Assembly (NCBI GenBank): GCA_001717545.1
Contig: CP017039.1
Location: 1,054,001 to 1,118,000 of the forward strand
Origin: Anaerolineaceae bacterium oral taxon 439
GTDB lineage: Bacteria; Chloroflexota; Anaerolineae; Anaerolineales; Anaerolineaceae
Length of the DNA stretch: 64,000 nucleotides
Direction: 5' to 3'
Shown here: piece after piece, positions 1-7,570 of the stretch
Position numbering within the stretch: position 1 is the stretch's first letter
Layout: each line of letters opens with the position of its first letter
The notes under the pieces: model-generated
Database searches by the model: none
What the model was told of the DNA's origin: nothing
Seen by the model: only the letters and a program-made list of their open reading frames with translations
Position numbers and translations under genes: made by a program

Positions 1-205
1 GAAGCGCGAAGAGGAGACTTTCGATTTCGCCGGACGGCGGCTCGAAAAGCGGTTCCGCCCAAGGCTCGTAATCAGGGTTGATATCGCCGATCGCGCTTTC
101 GGCGAGAACGTCCGCGCCTTCGAATTCAGCCCCTCTCGATAAGAAAAGCGGAACGACCGCCAACGCGACGACGAGCAGGATCAAAATCCAGGTTGAATTT
201 TTCAT
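1..205 (-). CDS. cbiN: CbiN, cobalt transport accessory protein (partial, cut by window edge)
   Basis: The 68 visible residues begin [18 protein letters not shown], a membrane anchor, followed by a short acidic extracytoplasmic part with [15 protein letters not shown] and a conserved INPDYEPW stretch, which is how CbiN starts. CbiN is the small membrane partner of CbiM in the energy-coupling-factor (ECF) cobalt transporter. The ATG at 203-205 overlaps the cbiM stop by four bases (ATGA), and a good ribosome site (AAGGAGG) lies just ahead inside cbiM. The 3' end lies outside the window; cbiQ and cbiO would be expected there but cannot be seen. Confidence 0.88.
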   Translation of the reverse strand, partial: MKNSTWILILLVVALAVVPLFLSRGAEFEGADVLAESAIGDINPDYEPWAEPLFEPPSGEIESLLFAL

Positions 206-960
206 GATTTACCTCCTTCGAATCCGAGCGCTTTCAGCTCGGCGGACGCGTTCTGTTTCAGCGCGTTGAAGATCAGGACGGTCAGGATTCCCTCGCTGAT
301 CGCTAACGGGATTTGGGTTATGGCGAAGATTCCGCCGAATTTTACGAAGGAAGCGGCGAATCCCCCGGCGGTATCCGGATGCGCCAGCGCGAGCTGGACG
401 GAGGTCACGACGTACGTCAGCAGGTCGGCGGCAGCGGCGGCAAGGAAGATGACCCAGGATTGCGGAAGCTTATCCTTCAACGCCTTCCAGATTCCCCAGG
501 CGATCAATGGTCCGGCGATCGCCATGCTGAACGCGTTCGCGCCAAGCGTTGTTAATCCACCGTGCGCTAAGAGGATCGCCTGAAAAAGGAGGACGACCGT
601 TCCGACAACCGCCATCGGGAACGGCCCGAAGAGCATCGCGCCGAAGCCGGTTCCGGTCGGATGGCTGCAGGAGCCGGTCACCGACGGAATTTTCAGCGCG
701 CTCAGGACGAACGTGTACGCGCCGGAGAATCCGAGAAGGAGCCGGCTTTCGGGTTTTTCCGCGACGATTTTTCGAATCTGGATCATCCCGACGACCCAAA
801 ATGGGATCGAGACCGCGAACCAGAAAATCGCCCAACCGATCGGCAGGAAGCCTTCCATGATATGCATGGCTCGGACGGGACGGATCCCGAAGCCCAGGAT
901 CAGGGCTAAGAACAGGTACAGAACGGATTTGGATTTGAGATGATTCTTGAAAACATTCAT
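202..960 (-). CDS. cbiM: CbiM, substrate-binding membrane component of cobalt ECF transporter
   Basis: A 252-residue integral membrane protein with an N-terminal signal-like segment (about residues 10-31), then the MHIMEGFLP motif characteristic of mature CbiM/NikM, whose new N-terminal Met-His binds the metal ion. Several further hydrophobic helices follow, including the family stretch around [12 protein letters not shown]. CbiM captures Co2+ (Ni2+ in NikM relatives) for the ECF ATPase. The start at 960 is preceded by AGGAGG at good spacing. The cobalamin riboswitch upstream argues for cobalt rather than nickel, since B12 would repress synthesis. It forms an operon with cbiN. Confidence 0.93.
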   Translation of the reverse strand: MNVFKNHLKSKSVLYLFLALILGFGIRPVRAMHIMEGFLPIGWAIFWFAVSIPFWVVGMIQIRKIVAEKPESRLLLGFSGAYTFVLSALKIPSVTGSCSHPTGTGFGAMLFGPFPMAVVGTVVLLFQAILLAHGGLTTLGANAFSMAIAGPLIAWGIWKALKDKLPQSWVIFLAAAAADLLTYVVTSVQLALAHPDTAGGFAASFVKFGGIFAITQIPLAISEGILTVLIFNALKQNASAELKALGFEGGKS

Positions 961-1084
961 AACAACCTCCTATCGGTTAATGTCTCGAGACAGGAGGCGG
1001 AACCGATCCCTGATGATATGGAAACAGACAGCGTCAGAGACTGCGACAGCGATTGGGGTTCAGGCCGGTCTCCTTGCTCGAGAA

Positions 1085-1232
1085 GACGACGATAAAACGC
1101 TGCAAGGCAGGTTTCCTGGCTTCGAACCGGCTCCGATTCGTTACAGTTGCGGCACAGCGCCGGTCTTTCACCGGCTTCCACCTTTTAAGCCCTGACATCC
1201 GGGCATCGGGTCACCTTGCTATAATGTTCTGG
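1085..1232 (-). promoter_or_regulatory. Cobalamin riboswitch upstream of cbiMN
   Basis: Read on the minus strand, the segment contains GGTGAAAGACCGGCGCTG, then GCCGCAACTGTAA, and ends with AGCCAGGAAACCTGCC. These match the conserved blocks of the B12 riboswitch in the correct order (GGTG-A-A, CCGCAACTGTAA, AGxCAGGAxACCTGCC). About 120 bases follow before cbiM, enough for an expression platform; I could not identify a clear Rho-independent terminator there. Outer limits are approximate. Confidence 0.92.
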
Positions 1233-1237
1233 TCCTG

Positions 1238-1243
1238 ATTATA
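1238..1243 (-). promoter_or_regulatory. Candidate -10 box for the riboswitch-cbiMN transcript
   Basis: A perfect TATAAT on the minus strand lies a few bases upstream of the first recognisable riboswitch bases. The -35 region is weak. The position is right for a transcript that begins with the aptamer. Confidence 0.5.
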
Positions 1244-1287
1244 GCTTAGTTTCAGCGGTTTGGGGAGGTTCGGGAAAAGCGAAAAGC

Positions 1288-1785
1288 TTATTCCCGCGGG
1301 TCGTTTCGCGATTTTTGAAGCTCGGTCAGGATCGACTGAATCGGGAGGTTCGTGTCGCGCGCGATCCGTTCGAGCTCGTCGGATTCCGGCCGTTCGGAGA
1401 AAAGCCGCCCGTCGAGGAATTTCCGTTTGTACCGGACGCTGCCGAAGACGGTTTCACGGACGATTTCGTCGCGTTCGGCGGTATAGCGCGCGCAGTCTTT
1501 AACGCGGACGCCGAGCGTCGACGTTTCCCGGAGGATCAGCTCGGCGAATCTGGCTTCGTCTTCTTTCCGCGCCAGGACGGTAAAGAGAACGGCGGGCCGG
1601 TTTTTTTTCATCTGAATCGGCGTGAACCAGGCGTCGAGCGCTCCGGCGTCGAGCGCGCGCGTCAGCGCCAGCGCCAGCGTTTCGGCGCTCTGATCGTCAA
1701 TATTGGCGCAGAGCTCGACGCAGGCGCCGTCTTCCTTATATATATGATCGGGCTGATTTGGGGCGGACGTCCCGGAAGTTTTCAT
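1288..1785 (-). CDS. Stand-alone LarC C-terminal (LarC2/DUF111-type) protein
   Basis: A 165-residue soluble protein resembling the C-terminal domain of LarC, the CTP-dependent enzyme that inserts nickel into the pincer cofactor of lactate racemase. Supporting stretches are the start of a ferredoxin-like fold around CVELCANIDDQ, the WFTPIQMKKNRPAVLFTVL segment (in LarC typically a P.x.MKK.RPa.x.x.L block), and RETSTLGVR. The larger N-terminal LarC1 part is absent: upstream is intergenic. A good ribosome site (AAAGGAG) precedes the ATG at 1785. It sits next to cobalt transport genes but upstream of their riboswitch, so it is probably a separate transcript. Whether it works with a LarC1 elsewhere or has another metal-insertion role is unknown. 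Confidence 0.75.
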   Translation of the reverse strand: MKTSGTSAPNQPDHIYKEDGACVELCANIDDQSAETLALALTRALDAGALDAWFTPIQMKKNRPAVLFTVLARKEDEARFAELILRETSTLGVRVKDCARYTAERDEIVRETVFGSVRYKRKFLDGRLFSERPESDELERIARDTNLPIQSILTELQKSRNDPRE

Positions 1786-1902
1786 GTCGTCTCCTTTGGA
1801 TCGGCGGGCCGGATCGGATCGCGGTTCGATGACCTGATTTTATCATTGCCCGATCGCCGTGATCCGGACTTTTTCGTTTGGCTTACGCGGGCGGCGATCT
1901 GA

Positions 1903-1908
1903 TATAAT
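1903..1908 (+). promoter_or_regulatory. Candidate -10 box for the solute-binding/NBR1 gene
   Basis: TATAAT stands 42 bases before the start codon at 1951, with TTGGCT upstream at a slightly long 19-base spacing. The gene also has a strong GGAAGGAGG ribosome site. Confidence 0.45.
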
Positions 1909-1950
1909 CGGTTTATATCGAAAGCTTCCAACGGAAGGAGGTCCGCGGGG

Positions 1951-3141
1951 ATGCGACGGGGATTCAGGCTGAAACTGATTGGGCTGATGATCGCGGCGGG
2001 GGCGCTTGCCGCCGTTTTCGTGCGTTCTGTCTCCGCGGATCATCTTCGCAACGTCCGCCTGAATCGGATTCTTTACGTCGGCGTCGCCTCGGATTTTCCT
2101 CCTTTCGCGTCCGTTTCTCCTGAAGGCGCGATCGAGGGGATCGATATCGATCTGGTGGGGCGGATCGCCGCGGATATTGGCGTGGGGGGCGAGGTTGTCG
2201 ATATCGCGTTCGCAGGGCTCGTCGACTCGCTTCTCGCCGGGCAGGTTGACCTGATCGCCGGAGCGCTTCCGGTCGAGGACGGATTGAGCTCCGTTTTGGA
2301 TTACACGAACGTTTATTATCAGGGAAAATTCGGATTGCTGGGTCTCCCGGGCGGACTCGACGCGTCGGCGTTTACGGCGGACGATTTGGGATGGATCCGT
2401 CTCGGGGTTCAGCGCGGAACGGTTCAGGCGCAGTTCGCGCGGTCGTACTGGGTCGGGTCCGGACGGATTCCCCCGGCGCAGCTTCAGGTTTTTGATTCGC
2501 GCGATGAAGCGGTCGAAGCGCTGAACTGGGGCGAGATCGATTATTTCCTGACGACGGAGGAGGTTTATAAACGGCGCTACGAGCTCAGCGGCGCGTATAC
2601 CTGGATCACGGGCGATTTCGCGACCGTTCGCTTCGCGTTCGCCGCGCCGGAAGGATCGACGCTGGTCCCTGAGATCAATCGAATTCTAAGCGTCCTGAGC
2701 GCCGACGGCACGGCGCAGCAGTTCGCCAACGCGCGCATGAGCGAGGCATGGCCGGAAACGGCCGTAGATTTTTCGCGCGGGTCGCCGCTTTCGGACGTAC
2801 GGGCTGGCCGAAGCTGTACCTTCGCGGCGCGCTTTTCAGGCGACGAGACGCTCCCCGACGGCGAAACCGTCGAAAGCGGCGCGGCGCTGGAAAAGCGTTG
2901 GCGGGTGATGAATATCGGGAGCTGCGCCTGGGAGAGCGGGACCGCGCTCGTTCCGATTACCGACGCGGAGACGTTCCCGGTCGTGCCGTTCGCTGGTGTT
3001 CGTCCGGGCGAGGTCGTTACGATCGCGCTTCCGTTTACCGCCCCGACGGCGCATGGGCAATACCTGGCGCGGTTTCGCCTGAGCGCGCCGGACGGGTCTG
3101 ATTTTGGCCAGATACTGCGGCTGCGGCTGACGGTGCGCTGA
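1951..3141 (+). CDS. Secreted solute-binding protein (SBP_bac_3) fused to an NBR1-type Ig-like domain
   Basis: A 396-residue exported protein. Residues 1-30 form a signal peptide. Residues about 40-265 look like an amino-acid-type periplasmic binding protein (ILYVGVASDFPPF, GIDIDLVGRIAADI, GQVDLIAGALP). Residues about 286-396 match the NBR1-like Ig domain known from Chloroflexota, with the hallmark WRVMNIGSCAWESG and a FTAPTAHGQYLARFRL strand. The binding domain would capture a small ligand outside the cell. The Ig domain probably mediates adhesion or spacing from the surface. No permease or ATPase gene lies nearby, so a sensory or scavenging role is as likely as transport. The start has a strong ribosome site. 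Confidence 0.85.
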   Translation: MRRGFRLKLIGLMIAAGALAAVFVRSVSADHLRNVRLNRILYVGVASDFPPFASVSPEGAIEGIDIDLVGRIAADIGVGGEVVDIAFAGLVDSLLAGQVDLIAGALPVEDGLSSVLDYTNVYYQGKFGLLGLPGGLDASAFTADDLGWIRLGVQRGTVQAQFARSYWVGSGRIPPAQLQVFDSRDEAVEALNWGEIDYFLTTEEVYKRRYELSGAYTWITGDFATVRFAFAAPEGSTLVPEINRILSVLSADGTAQQFANARMSEAWPETAVDFSRGSPLSDVRAGRSCTFAARFSGDETLPDGETVESGAALEKRWRVMNIGSCAWESGTALVPITDAETFPVVPFAGVRPGEVVTIALPFTAPTAHGQYLARFRLSAPDGSDFGQILRLRLTVR

Positions 3142-3309
3142 GGTCGGCGTTTCAGTGCCGCGGAATTCGATGGTCCCGGCGTATGGGCGCGGTTTTTTCA
3201 ATGCAATTCGACTGCGAATTCGAAAGACGAAAATCAGGAAATACAGTAAAATATAAAGGTAACAGCACCGAAGAAATAGTTGTTGATTTTATATATTTAA
3301 GGAGAGACA

Positions 3310-3840
3310 ATGGAACAGTTGCATGAAGTCGTTGCGTCCGGCAAAGGTGGTTTTGAAAGCTTGATCGAGAAAATTCCCGGAATTAAGGGGTACAAAGCAA
3401 AAGAGGATCGCCGTTCGACGGATAAGCTCGTGCGCGAAACGGTTGCGGCCCGGCTGGAAGAGGAATGGGCTCGGATCTCGGCGCTCCAGCGTCAGCTTCT
3501 TAAAGCCGGCGCGCTCGGACCGATGGGCGATCTCGAATCTCCTGCGCTGAAAATCCGCCAGTTTATCGACCGGATCCGGACAGCCGCTTACGGTTACGCC
3601 GGGCTGATGGACGCGGTTAAGGTTGACGAAGCGGCGCTGAATCAGCTGTACGATTATGATTTATACTTGTTCAGCCTGGTCGACGAAGTCAGGAAACGTC
3701 TGGATACGATCGAGGCCGGGATCGGCGGACCCGAAACGGAGCTGAATCGGGCGATTCAGGAGCTGACGAAGGTTGCCGCCGAAATGGTAACTGCGTTCAA
3801 CCGCCGTTCGGAAGTCGTTCAGGGAACGGTCAATTCATAA
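3310..3840 (+). CDS. Coiled-coil protein of unknown function, partner of SPFH-HTH gene
   Basis: I do not recognise this 176-residue protein. It is charged, without signal peptide or membrane segment, and looks largely helical with heptad-like stretches (ARLEEEWARISALQRQLL, LDTIEAGIGGPETELNRAI). It starts after a GGAGAG ribosome site and ends 60 bases before the SPFH-HTH gene on the same strand, so the two are probably co-expressed. A structural or scaffold role alongside the SPFH protein is an inference from position only. Confidence 0.7.
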   Translation: MEQLHEVVASGKGGFESLIEKIPGIKGYKAKEDRRSTDKLVRETVAARLEEEWARISALQRQLLKAGALGPMGDLESPALKIRQFIDRIRTAAYGYAGLMDAVKVDEAALNQLYDYDLYLFSLVDEVRKRLDTIEAGIGGPETELNRAIQELTKVAAEMVTAFNRRSEVVQGTVNS

Positions 3841-3900
3841 TCATCAATAGATCTCTTCCGTCCGCGCGCCGCGGCGGGATCAGGGCAGAAAGGCAGAGAA

Positions 3901-4965
3901 ATGGCACGGATTTTTGATGTAGTTGAGTACGCGAACGAGATGCAGAACGTATTAGCGTACCATTTCCCGGAAAACGGGGTCGCCGATTTACGTTTTGGGT
4001 CGCAGGTTATCGTTCGCGAGTCGCAGAAAGCGGTTTTCTTCCGAGACGGGAAGGCGTTGGACGTACTCGGTCCAGGGCGGCATACGATTTCAGCGATGAA
4101 TTTTCCGCTCCTGACGGGGCTTCTCGGAACGGCGTTTAACGGACGCACTCCGTTTACCGCCGAGGTTTTCTACGTTTCGATGCGCGAGTTCGCGGATGTA
4201 AAATGGGGCACGTCGCAGCCGATTATCGTCCGTAACGCAGGCGTCGGACTCGGCGTCAGCCTTCTTCAGGGGTTTGGTACGTACAGCTTCCAGGTTGCCG
4301 ATCCGCAGCAGTTTATTACCCAGATCGTCGGTTCGCGGTCCGCGTATACGCTGGACGCGATCGAAGGGCGGCTGCGGACGATGCTGCTGTCGAAGATTCA
4401 GGACGTCTTAGGGACGCTCACGCAGACCAAAAATATTTTTGAATTGATCGGTCTCGTTGAGGAAATCGGGACGGCGGTCCGCGTCAGCGCGCAGGACGAT
4501 TTCGCCGCGATCGGGTTGACGCTTAAATCGTTTTATATCGGCAGCCTCAAACCTTCCGAAAAATCAGCGGAAGAGCTGCGCGCGATGGGAATGCTCGACA
4601 TGAGCGTGTATACGCAGCTCCAGGCGGCGGACGCGCTTCGCGAGGCGGCGAATAATCCGAGCGGCGGCGCGGGATTAACCGCGGGCCTGGGCGCGGGGAT
4701 GGGTCTGGGAAACCTGATGACGCAGACGTTCGCTCAGCCGCAGGCCGTTCAGCCGGCGCCCGCTCCGGCGGCTCCGGCGGCGTCGGCCGCTCCCTCCGCG
4801 CCGGGGATTAAAGCGGTCATGACGCCGGGAGAAGTCGCGCAGTTGTTGCAGGTCTCCGAAGAGGATATTATCGCTTCGATTAACGCCGGTGAGCTGAAAG
4901 CGCGGAAGATCGGGAGCGCATACCGGATCAGCGGCGATGCGGTCACTGAGTTTTTGAACGGATAA
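3901..4965 (+). CDS. SPFH (band 7)-domain protein with C-terminal excisionase-type HTH
   Basis: A 354-residue protein. Residues about 25-240 form an SPFH/virion-core-protein-like domain of the YdjI type (VIVRESQKAVFFRDGKALD, LGPGRHTIS, LLTGLLGTAFNG, VAEPQQF-like VADPQQFITQIVG). A Gly- and then Ala/Pro-rich linker spans about 250-300. Residues about 303-354 form a MerR/excisionase-family helix-turn-helix (MTPGEVAQLLQVSEEDIIAS, then ELKARKIGSAYRIS). SPFH proteins build large membrane-associated rings; here no membrane anchor is visible and the tail may bind DNA or act as a protein adaptor. The combination is unusual. The pairing with the upstream coiled-coil gene looks operonic. Confidence 0.82.
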   Translation: MARIFDVVEYANEMQNVLAYHFPENGVADLRFGSQVIVRESQKAVFFRDGKALDVLGPGRHTISAMNFPLLTGLLGTAFNGRTPFTAEVFYVSMREFADVKWGTSQPIIVRNAGVGLGVSLLQGFGTYSFQVADPQQFITQIVGSRSAYTLDAIEGRLRTMLLSKIQDVLGTLTQTKNIFELIGLVEEIGTAVRVSAQDDFAAIGLTLKSFYIGSLKPSEKSAEELRAMGMLDMSVYTQLQAADALREAANNPSGGAGLTAGLGAGMGLGNLMTQTFAQPQAVQPAPAPAAPAASAAPSAPGIKAVMTPGEVAQLLQVSEEDIIASINAGELKARKIGSAYRISGDAVTEFLNG

Positions 4966-5094
4966 GCGAAGAGGACTGGTTCCGGGACGACGGCGGACGT
5001 TTGGACGCGGAAGCGCCGTGTTCGCGCGCGTTCGCCGCTTCTTTTGAACTATAAGCTTTAAGCGATCGGATATGGGGGAAAGGTCGGGGCTGCG

Positions 5095-6243
5095 TTGAAG
5101 TTACTCGAATATCAGGTTAAAAATCTTTTCCGAACGTACGGGATTCCCGTTCCGGTTGGAAAAGCGGCCTCGTCGGCGCGCGAGGTAAAGAATATCGCGG
5201 AGGAAATCGGAAAATCGGTTGTCGTCAAGGCGCAGATCCCCGTTTCGCAGCGCGGAGAGAAGGGCGGGATCCGCGTCGCCCGGACGCCGGTCGAGGCGGA
5301 AACGATCGCTTCGGAAATGATGACCGCGCGGATCGGGGGTTTCGTCGTCAATAAGGTTCAGGTCGATGAAGCGTTATCGATTCAGGATGAGTTTTCGGTC
5401 GTCCTGACGTTTGACCGGGCGACGCGGTTCCCGACGCTGCTGCTGTATACCGGGACGTCGATCAGTATCGAGAACGCCGCCAACGCGGTTTTCGAATCGA
5501 TGAGTAAAATTTCGATCGATCCGCTGATCGGGCTGCAGCGCTACCAGATTCGCGCTCTGGCGCGTCAGGCGGGGTTCCCCGACGCGCATCTCGCCGTTTT
5601 TATCAAGGTCTGTTTGCAGATGTGGTCGCTGTTTACCGATCTGGACGCGCGGTACGTCGCGTTCAGTCCGCTCGTTATCACCGAGACGCAGCGTGTCGTC
5701 GCGCTTGACGGAAAAATTGCGTTGGATCAGAACGCGGGCTTCCGCCAGACGTTCATCTTTGATCATTCGGACATGATCCGGCGGAGCGACCGGGAGCTCG
5801 AAGCGTATAAGCTTGGGTTTACTTATCTGGATTGCGACGGGAAAAACGCGATCGCCTGCATGGCGAACGGGGCGGGGCTGGCGCTGTCGACGATGGACAT
5901 GATCGCGGCGGCGGGCGGAACCGTCGGCGACGTCGTCGACCTTGGCGCGCGTTCCGTCACGGATCATTCCGATCGGGCGCTCTGGATCCTTCTTCGCAAT
6001 CCGAGCGTGACCGCGATTGTCGTCAATTTTTACGGGGGAATGGCTTCCTGCGACGATGTCGCCCGGCGGTTGCTCTCGGTTTGGGAAGAGGCGGACCGGC
6101 GCGTTCCGATTTTCGTCAATTTCGACGGCCGCGGGCGGATGGACGCGAATGGACTGCTTCAGGATTCTGGGATGATCGTCTGCTCCTCGATTGAAGACGC
6201 GGTCAGCTCGGCGGTCGCGCTGACGAAAGAGGAGGCGAAATGA
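5095..6243 (+). CDS. Succinyl-CoA synthetase beta-subunit-like ATP-grasp protein, divergent active site
   Basis: A 382-residue ATP-grasp protein colinear with SucC: LLEYQVKNLFRTYGIPVPVG at the start, VVKAQIPVSQRGEKGGI for VVK.Q...GRGKAGG, LDGKIALDQNAGFRQ (the Mg-binding Asp retained at residue 205) and MANGAGLALSTMD in the CoA-ligase domain. Differences are notable. The EINPL motif that carries Glu197 and Asn199 in E. coli reads AFSPL (Ala189, Ser191), and NIFGGI..CD reads NFYGGMASCD. It pairs with the SucD-like gene 57 bases downstream, which lacks the catalytic histidine. The start is a TTG at 5095, chosen because it begins at the conserved N terminus. A different acyl, carbamoyl or structural role is more likely than the citric-acid-cycle enzyme. 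Confidence 0.8.
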   Translation: MKLLEYQVKNLFRTYGIPVPVGKAASSAREVKNIAEEIGKSVVVKAQIPVSQRGEKGGIRVARTPVEAETIASEMMTARIGGFVVNKVQVDEALSIQDEFSVVLTFDRATRFPTLLLYTGTSISIENAANAVFESMSKISIDPLIGLQRYQIRALARQAGFPDAHLAVFIKVCLQMWSLFTDLDARYVAFSPLVITETQRVVALDGKIALDQNAGFRQTFIFDHSDMIRRSDRELEAYKLGFTYLDCDGKNAIACMANGAGLALSTMDMIAAAGGTVGDVVDLGARSVTDHSDRALWILLRNPSVTAIVVNFYGGMASCDDVARRLLSVWEEADRRVPIFVNFDGRGRMDANGLLQDSGMIVCSSIEDAVSSAVALTKEEAK

Positions 6244-6300
6244 ACCCTGGAAACAGGAATGGATTCGGGCGGGTTGCGGCTGCTGCCAAAAAGGGGGGCG

Positions 6301-7179
6301 ATGAGTATCCTGATCAATCGTGAGACGAGTATCATCGTTCAAGGTATTACCGGGCGCGCGGGCGAGTATTATTCGCGTCTGATGTATCGGTTCGGGATGA
6401 ATATTGTCGCGGGCGTATCGCCGAACGTCGGCGGCTCCTGGGTCTTAGACGGAAAGGTCCCGGTTTTCGATTCGGTCGCGAACGCGGTCGAGATTTTCCC
6501 GAACGTGAAAGCGGCGATCCTGTTCGTACCCGCGCCGCAGGCGTTGGACGCGCTTTACGAAGCGGCCGATGCCGGTTGTTTTTCCGTTGTTGTCTGCGTT
6601 ACGAAGGGAATCCCGCTTCATGACGTTTCGAAGGCCTGCCGCTATATGGATTCGAAAGGGATCCGGTTTATCGGCCCGAATAGTCCGGGGATTTATAATC
6701 CGGGAAACGCGCTGTTGGGCGTTTTCCCTGCGGATTGCGCGGTTCCCGGAAACGTCGGCGTGATTACGCGGTCGGGGACGTTGGGTTTCGCGGTTCTCGA
6801 AACGCTGAAGGCGGCGGGGATCGGCGTCAGTACCTGTATCGGGATCGGCGGCGATACGCTTCAGGGGACGACGATCGTCGACGCGCTGGCGCTGATGGAC
6901 GAAGACGTGTATACGAAGAAGATTGTCCTGATCGGCGGGGTCGGCGGGCTTGAGGAGGAGCGTGCGGCGTCTTACGCGATGTTCTCGATGGCGACGCCGG
7001 TCGTCGGCGTTCTCGCCGGACGGAATTTCCCGAAGAACCGCTCGTTCGGAACTTCGGGCGCGTTTATCGACGGCGATATCGGTTCGGTTGATAAGAAAGA
7101 ATTAACGTTTCAGCAGTTAGGTCTGCGCTGCGTTTCGAAGCTTCGCGATTTGCCCCGCGTTCTCGAAACGTATTCATGA
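6301..7179 (+). CDS. Succinyl-CoA synthetase alpha-subunit-like protein lacking the phosphohistidine
   Basis: A 292-residue protein aligned with SucD throughout: MSILINRETSIIVQGITGR, a CoA-binding Rossmann domain, GPNSPGIYNPG, RSGTLGFAV and CIGIGGDTLQGTTI. The catalytic motif MGHAGAI instead reads FGTSGAF, placing Thr251 where E. coli has His246. Glu208 of the IGEIGG motif is Gly213 here. The conserved Cys of GPNCPG is Ser. The phosphohistidine mechanism therefore cannot operate as known. FdrA proteins, SucD relatives in carbamoyl metabolism, also lack the histidine, so a related chemistry is possible; this is inference. The start at 6301 has a GGGGGG-type ribosome site and matches the family N terminus. 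Confidence 0.82.
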   Translation: MSILINRETSIIVQGITGRAGEYYSRLMYRFGMNIVAGVSPNVGGSWVLDGKVPVFDSVANAVEIFPNVKAAILFVPAPQALDALYEAADAGCFSVVVCVTKGIPLHDVSKACRYMDSKGIRFIGPNSPGIYNPGNALLGVFPADCAVPGNVGVITRSGTLGFAVLETLKAAGIGVSTCIGIGGDTLQGTTIVDALALMDEDVYTKKIVLIGGVGGLEEERAASYAMFSMATPVVGVLAGRNFPKNRSFGTSGAFIDGDIGSVDKKELTFQQLGLRCVSKLRDLPRVLETYS

Positions 7180-7209
7180 CCAGCGGCTTTTTTGCTGTTT
7201 GAAAACGAA

Positions 7210-7249
7210 AGAACGGTATCGGCGCGAGCTTCAGCGCCGGTACCGTTCT
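7210..7249. terminator. Bidirectional terminator between SucD-like gene and acyl carrier protein
   Basis: A 15-base-pair inverted repeat (AGAACGGTATCGGCGC paired with its complement with one G-T wobble) is followed on the plus strand by TATTTCT and on the minus strand by TTTCGTTTTC. It separates two convergent genes. Confidence 0.75.
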
Positions 7250-7267
7250 ATTTCTGCGCTTTCCGGA

Positions 7268-7498
7268 TTACATTTTGGACAGGATGTCGATTACGTCCTG
7301 GACCGATTTGATTTCTCTTGCCTGATCGTCGGTAATCGTGGCGTTGAAGGCTTCGGAAAAGCCGTCGATCAGGAAGAACTGATCCATGGAATCCGCTTTC
7401 AGGTCTTTAATGAATTCGGTTTCCGGCGTGATATTCGCTCCGTCGATTTTCAGGACGTCGACGACAACTTTTTTTACCTCTTCGAAAGACACATTCAT
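7268..7498 (-). CDS. Acyl carrier protein (stand-alone)
   Basis: A 76-residue acidic four-helix protein with the phosphopantetheine site at Ser37 in LKADSMDQ (the family usually has DSLD). It would carry acyl groups as thioesters on the 4'-phosphopantetheine arm. No fatty-acid or polyketide synthesis gene lies beside it, so its partner is unknown. A clean AGGAG site precedes the ATG at 7498. A second ACP lies at 33484-33735 in the acylation locus. Confidence 0.9.
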   Translation of the reverse strand: MNVSFEEVKKVVVDVLKIDGANITPETEFIKDLKADSMDQFFLIDGFSEAFNATITDDQAREIKSVQDVIDILSKM

Positions 7499-7570
7499 AT
7501 TTTTTCTCCTAAAATTTCCAGCTGGTTCTTTTGGATTTTATCATGAGACGCGCGTCTCGACCTGTTATGG

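Noticed and set aside
1220-1225. Plus-strand TATAAT inside the riboswitch leader
   Set aside because: No plus-strand gene starts nearby; the bases belong to the minus-strand riboswitch leader.
5374-6342. A 322-codon antisense frame across the SucC-like gene
   Set aside because: Arg/Pro/Asp-rich product with no family features; the plus strand has clear domain conservation.
5095-7179. A normal succinyl-CoA synthetase operon (sucCD)
   Set aside because: The catalytic His and both supporting Glu residues are absent, so I did not assign the sucC and sucD symbols.
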